The position numbers and the translations under genes were made by a program. Source: Chitinophaga jiangningensis (GTDB taxonomy: Bacteria > Bacteroidota > Bacteroidia > Chitinophagales > Chitinophagaceae). Taken from it: 64,000 bases of DNA. The DNA lies in assembly GCF_900142605.1 (NCBI RefSeq), contig NZ_FRBL01000001.1:806001-870000 (forward strand), given 5' to 3'. Below are positions 60,758-64,000 of this stretch, piece after piece. A model generated the notes under the pieces. That model did no database searches. It was not told the origin of the DNA and saw only the letters and a program-made list of their open reading frames with translations. Each line of letters opens with the position of its first letter. Position 1 is the first letter of the stretch.

Positions 60758-61729
60758 TTATTTAAGGCGGTATTGCCTTGGGCCGGTTTGTTTCCATTCA
60801 GCACCTACACTGAGTGCCAGGGACTCCATCACCTCTTCTATGCTGGCTCCGTTCAGGTTTGTTTTCACAGTAAACTTCAGCAAGGCAGTATTTTCCACTA
60901 TTACTCTAACATCGTAAAGGACCGTGATGGTTTGTAATACTTCTTCCAGTGGTACATCCTGGAATACCAGTGATTTCTGTACCGGATCGAGTACGTGGGT
61001 GGCTATACGAAAGTCCTGCCGGGCGGCGTCCTGTTGGAGGAGCATCCCTTCGGTGAGCACCACGCTATCTACCCTTACATGATCGATTACCATTACTTTA
61101 CCGCTGCTGACGTGTACTTCCAGGATGGCGCTGTCGGGTTGATAATTTACCGTAAACCTGGTGCCTAATACTTTCACTTCTGTGCGTCCGAGGGATACAA
61201 TGAAGGGTTGGTCAGGGTTTGCGGCTACGTCAAAAGCAGCGCTGCCTTTCAGTGAAACCTTTCGGTTTTTATCGTTGAAGCCTTTGGCCACATGGAGGGT
61301 GGAGGCTTTTCCTTTCAGTTCGATTTTGCTACCATCCAGCAGGGTGGCCTGGAGGGGGCCGGCGTATTTTTCTGCCGGGCGGGTAGCGAGATACCAGGTT
61401 CCGGCGCCGATGAGGAGCAGTAGCACGGCGGCAACCCTGGCAAAAACTTTCCAGGAGAAGCTTCGTACAGGCCGTAACCGGGCAGGTGTTTCCGGCACAT
61501 CCAGCTGTTGGTATAGTCGTTGCCAGGAGGCACCGGTATCCGCCTGGATGGTGTATTGCTTAGCGGCGGCTGTGTCCAGCACTTTCCGCAGGGCATCCAG
61601 CAGTTGCCGGTTGTCCGCATGCGCTGTAAGCCAGTTATCGACCCAGGCACGTTCTTCCCCGTCCGCTTCATCCAGCAGATATTTGCAGAGCAGGGTATAG
61701 AGTGCTTCGTCAGAGAACGATGGTATCAT
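60758..61729 (-). CDS. FecR-family anti-sigma factor
   Basis: A 323-aa inner-membrane regulator. The cytosolic N-terminus (1-90: LLCKYLLDEADGEERAWVDNWLTAHADNRQLLDALRKV) would bind the sigma factor. A membrane helix lies at about 94-114 (FARVAAVLLLLIGAGTWYL). The periplasmic FecR domain (about 120-215) has ATLLDGSKIELKGKASTLHV, LKGSAAFDVAANPDQPFIV and KVLGTRFTV. The C-terminal DUF4974-type domain (about 250-320) includes FQDVPLEEVLQTITVLYDVRVIVE. It is co-directional with its sigma gene, 85 bp downstream of it, unlike the divergent pair at 6108-8011. Confidence 0.92.
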   Translation of the reverse strand: MIPSFSDEALYTLLCKYLLDEADGEERAWVDNWLTAHADNRQLLDALRKVLDTAAAKQYTIQADTGASWQRLYQQLDVPETPARLRPVRSFSWKVFARVAAVLLLLIGAGTWYLATRPAEKYAGPLQATLLDGSKIELKGKASTLHVAKGFNDKNRKVSLKGSAAFDVAANPDQPFIVSLGRTEVKVLGTRFTVNYQPDSAILEVHVSSGKVMVIDHVRVDSVVLTEGMLLQQDAARQDFRIATHVLDPVQKSLVFQDVPLEEVLQTITVLYDVRVIVENTALLKFTVKTNLNGASIEEVMESLALSVGAEWKQTGPRQYRLK

Positions 61730-61814
61730 TATACAGTGTATGCGTTGTTTATAAATGACCTGAATATATGACGCACCTCAAAAGGGTTGTCCCCTATCCT
61801 GGCCGGATATTTTT

Positions 61815-62330
61815 TTAGAAAAGGAATCCTGTCAATAGCGGCAGGTATTCTTTGAGTTCCTGGTGAAGGATTTTCAGTGCTTTCCCCATCTGGTTTTCCA
61901 CTGTTTTCACTGAAATATTCATGGTGGCAGCGATTTCAGCGTATTTCATCTGCTGATGGCGGCTGAGGATGAATACTTCGCGGCATCTGTCCGGGAGGCG
62001 TTCCAGGGCCTGGTGGTAGAGTTGTTCCAGTTCACGTACTTCGGCGGCCTGGGTGGCGGCGTCGCGCTGCTGGCTGTAGGCGGTTTCTTTTTCGCTTCGA
62101 ACAGCATCCTTGCGCCACTGGCTGATGGCGGCATTCCTGATGGCAGAAAACAGGTATGACTTTACGGGCCCGGTAATAACAATTGTATCCCTTTTTTCCC
62201 ATAGCTTCAGGAACACCTGCTGTACAATTTCCTCTGCCTCGTGCATATCGCCCGTATAATGGGCCGCGAAGGCGAGGCAGTGTGCATGGTTTTCCCTGAA
62301 CAAATCCTCAAATGATTGGAGCGCCAACAT
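61815..62330 (-). CDS. ECF-subfamily RNA polymerase sigma-70 factor
   Basis: A 171-aa sigma factor. Region 2 lies at about residues 5-70 (FEDLFRENHAHCLAFAAHYTGDMHEAEEIVQQVFLKLWEKRDTI). Region 4 lies at about 108-160, with the helix-turn-helix MKYAEIAATMNISVKTVENQMGKALKIL. The start was set at the second ATG (62330), because the first at 62342 lies inside a well-matched -7 promoter box. It is the first gene of the operon sigma, FecR, TonB receptor, DUF4249, under a housekeeping-type promoter, and divergent from pyrD across about 70 bp. Confidence 0.9.
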   Translation of the reverse strand: MLALQSFEDLFRENHAHCLAFAAHYTGDMHEAEEIVQQVFLKLWEKRDTIVITGPVKSYLFSAIRNAAISQWRKDAVRSEKETAYSQQRDAATQAAEVRELEQLYHQALERLPDRCREVFILSRHQQMKYAEIAATMNISVKTVENQMGKALKILHQELKEYLPLLTGFLF

Positions 62331-62339
62331 GATGAGGTG

Positions 62340-62368
62340 CAAATATAGGGCATCTCCTGTAACATCAA
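62340..62368 (-). promoter_or_regulatory. Housekeeping-type promoter of the sigma/FecR operon
   Basis: On the minus strand a -33 TTG (62366-62368) is followed after 18 nt by TATATTTG (62340-62347), matching TAnnTTTG. It lies 9 bp before the chosen ATG, implying a very short leader and supporting the start at 62330. Confidence 0.6.
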
Positions 62369-62385
62369 TGGATAGAAAAAATTTC

Positions 62386-62393
62386 TACCTTTG
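62386..62393 (+). promoter_or_regulatory. Putative -7 box of pyrD
   Basis: TACCTTTG matches TAnnTTTG and ends 8 bp before the pyrD ATG, implying a leaderless or nearly leaderless message. It is back to back with the sigma-operon promoter. Confidence 0.5.
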
Positions 62394-62401
62394 CTGCCGA
62401 C

Positions 62402-63427
62402 ATGTACAATCTGATCAAAAATATTCTGTTCCGTTATCCACCGGAAAGCATTCACCACAGCGTTATGCGTGGTATGAAGACGATTTACTCCCTGCCACTT
62501 GGCAAGCAAATCCTGGAAGCATTTTGCGGGGTAAAAACGAAGGGGCTTGAAAGAGAAGTTTTCGGGCTCAAATTTTCCAATCCGGTAGGACTGGCTGCTG
62601 GTTTCGACAAGGACGCCAAATACATTGATGAACTGGCGAGCCTGGGTTTTGGATTTGTGGAGATAGGTACTGTTACTCCGGTAGCGCAACCAGGAAATGA
62701 TTTACCGAGGCTGTTCCGCCTGCCGGCAGATAAGGCCCTGATCAACCGGATGGGCTTTAATAATGAGGGCGCTGTAGCTGCGGCCAGACGCCTGCAGCAC
62801 AAAAAATCCAACATCATAGTAGGTGGTAACATTGGAAAGAACAAGGTTACGCCTAACGAAGAAGCGGTGAGCGATTATGAAAAGTGCTTCCATGCGCTGT
62901 ATGAGGTGGTGGATTACTTTGTGGTGAATGTAAGTTCTCCTAATACGCCCAACCTGCGCGCCTTGCAGGAGAAGGAGCCGCTGAAGCAGTTGCTGCATCA
63001 CCTGCAGTTCCTGAATAGTCAGAAAAAAGTGCAGAAGCCGATATTATTGAAAATAGCGCCGGATTTAACTACGGAGCAGCTGGATGATATTGTGGAGATA
63101 GTACAGGAAACTAAGCTGGCGGGTATAGTAGCTACCAATACTACGATTAGCAGGGAAGGCTTGCAAACGCCGGCTGCTGAAGTAACGGAAATTGGTGCCG
63201 GAGGCTTAAGCGGGTTGCCGGTAAAAGATAAATCCACCGAGGTTATCCGGTATATTCATAAAAAAAGCAATGGTGCATTTCCGATTATTGCGGTAGGTGG
63301 CATTTTTACAGCCGCGGATGCGCAGGAGAAGTTAGATGCAGGAGCCGCGCTGGTACAGGTGTATACCGGGTTTATTTATGAGGGCCCCACGATTGTGAAG
63401 AAGATTTGTGCGGGGCTGCGCCGCTAA
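62402..63427 (+). CDS. pyrD: Dihydroorotate dehydrogenase (quinone), class 2
   Basis: A 341-aa FMN enzyme oxidising dihydroorotate to orotate in pyrimidine synthesis, with electrons passed to quinone. The class 2 N-terminal membrane-associating helices (1-40: LIKNILFRYPPESIHHSVMRGMK) are present. The barrel has NPVGLAAGFDKDA, FVEIGTVTPVAQPGNDLPRLFRLP, INRMGFNNEG and VNVSSPNTPNLRALQ with the catalytic Ser. KIAPDLT, GIVATNTTISREGL, GAGGLSGLPV and the phosphate-binding PIIAVGGIFTAADAQEKLDAGA and VQVYTGFIYEGP follow. Length and motifs are complete. Monocistronic with a strong terminator. Confidence 0.96.
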   Translation: MYNLIKNILFRYPPESIHHSVMRGMKTIYSLPLGKQILEAFCGVKTKGLEREVFGLKFSNPVGLAAGFDKDAKYIDELASLGFGFVEIGTVTPVAQPGNDLPRLFRLPADKALINRMGFNNEGAVAAARRLQHKKSNIIVGGNIGKNKVTPNEEAVSDYEKCFHALYEVVDYFVVNVSSPNTPNLRALQEKEPLKQLLHHLQFLNSQKKVQKPILLKIAPDLTTEQLDDIVEIVQETKLAGIVATNTTISREGLQTPAAEVTEIGAGGLSGLPVKDKSTEVIRYIHKKSNGAFPIIAVGGIFTAADAQEKLDAGAALVQVYTGFIYEGPTIVKKICAGLRR

Positions 63428-63513
63428 GCGAAGCAATGATACCGTGTGGGGGCTTTACATTAAGACGGTGTATCAGTATTAATTTTTGAGCTTTATCCTA
63501 CTTTATTTAATAG

Positions 63514-63543
63514 GGCTGGCCGTAGAAACGGCCAGCCTTTTTT
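63514..63543 (+). terminator. Rho-independent terminator of pyrD
   Basis: A 10-bp perfect stem (63514-63523 with 63528-63537) and AGAA loop are followed by six T residues, 86 bp past the pyrD stop. Confidence 0.85.
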
Positions 63544-63588
63544 GATAAGGAATGTAACAGTACTATGCGAGCGATTGTGTAATAATGT

Positions 63589-63639
63589 GGTTAACAAACA
63601 AATGAGGTTAACAAAACAATGGGGGCTAACAAACATCAC
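63589..63639. repeat. Three degenerate 17-bp direct repeats
   Basis: Units start at 63589, 63606 and 63623. The first two read GGTTAACAAA-C/A-AATG. The third begins GGGCTAACAAAC. They lie in non-coding sequence after pyrD; function unknown, possibly protein-binding sites or simple tandem slippage. Confidence 0.45.
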
Positions 63640-63901
63640 CATTTTATTCAAAAACCCCTGTTGAATGAATGATAATTATGATCCAAAATTATTCAAAGAG
63701 AGAAGGCAAAAACCACGTTTTCGGGCACGAAAGTCCCCGAATGAGAATGAACACGATCAAGATAAAATGAACAAAATGAACGGAACTACCCAACACTATA
63801 GGACCTGCACCCATACTGGGTTTGCAGCAAATTAAGGGTGGTACGTGATTGAAATGGAGAAGGAGGTAATGGGTAACAAAAAGAACCGGTTAACTAAAAA
63901 A
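63640..63901. other. Non-coding stretch
   Basis: About 260 bp of AT-rich sequence past the pyrD terminator and the 17-bp repeats. No open frame of convincing composition, hairpin or RNA gene is visible. A GAAC/AACGG-rich patch near 63750-63800 is not repeated elsewhere in the window. Confidence 0.4.
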
Positions 63902-64000
63902 TCAGCTGGCTATTGCGGGCGTCGCTTCTTCTTTATGGAAAATATCGCCATTCCAGGGTTGCCTTAACCGTGGCATAAACAAACCTTTGATGCAATTCGG
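63902..64000 (-). CDS. Possible 3' end of a truncated gene at the window edge
   Basis: A minus-strand frame open from the edge runs about 32 codons to a TGA stop at 63902-63904. It includes MPRLRQPWNGDIFHKEEA and ends in TPAIAS. The composition is protein-like, but it is too short to assign. Confidence 0.35.
   Translation of the reverse strand, partial: PNCIKGLFMPRLRQPWNGDIFHKEEATPAIAS

Overview
The window reads as a chromosomal segment of a Bacteroidota bacterium, most like Chitinophaga or a close relative (an inference from content, not from a marker search). The evidence is three SusC/SusD pairs, two ECF-sigma/FecR/TonB-receptor trans-envelope signalling sets, a type IX secretion adhesin with a PorP/SprF partner, and promoters of the TTG-N18-TAnnTTTG type. 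No rRNA, tRNA, CRISPR array, transposase or prophage was seen.

Layout. 0-1 kb: NmrA-like oxidoreductase. 1.1-8.0 kb: SusD, SusC with an STN domain, FecR and a divergent ECF sigma factor. 8.0-13.0 kb: YjbQ, an FtsX/MacB-type permease, then an alpha/beta hydrolase, ECF sigma and membrane protein in an overlapping operon. 13.1-21.0 kb: a minus-strand polysaccharide-utilisation operon (GH9-CE4 fusion, DeoR regulator, SusC, SusD). 21.1-24.4 kb: FAD monooxygenase, SRPBCC protein, SUKH-like protein, metallophosphoesterase. 24.7-26.2 kb: malate:quinone oxidoreductase. 26.4-34.4 kb: a plus-strand glycan operon (GH29 fucosidase, GH28, SusC, SusD). 34.5-36.7 kb: DUF1634 protein with a TauE/SafE exporter, then a CvfB-like S1 protein. 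36.7-38.8 kb: three small XRE regulators, two of them in a duplicated divergent module with paralogous 76-79 aa proteins of unknown function. 39.0-46.9 kb: PorP/SprF-like protein and a giant adhesin with 12 cadherin-like repeats. 47.1-51.3 kb: response-regulator/histidine-kinase hybrid, MFS efflux pump, a small protein resembling part of DinD, and a CbpA-type DnaJ. 51.4-56.7 kb: exported glutaminase, porin, glutamate/GABA antiporter and glutamate decarboxylase, apparently a glutamine-fed acid-resistance operon. 57.2-62.3 kb: DUF4249 lipoprotein, STN-TonB receptor, FecR and ECF sigma. 62.4-63.4 kb: pyrD.

How they work together. The SusC/SusD sets import glycans or other ligands across the outer membrane, and two receptor sets are controlled by sigma/anti-sigma relays. 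GH9-CE4 and GH29/GH28 provide the matching depolymerases. The Gls-porin-GadC-GadB cluster would turn periplasmic glutamine into glutamate plus ammonia and then use up protons by decarboxylation.

The least explained features are (1) the duplicated XRE/small-protein module with a conserved divergent operator, whose motif recurs at a third XRE gene; (2) four intergenic double hairpins in which the middle arm is complementary to both outer arms, each starting 3-12 nt after a stop codon; and (3) the DinD-like mini-protein translationally linked to DnaJ and an efflux pump.
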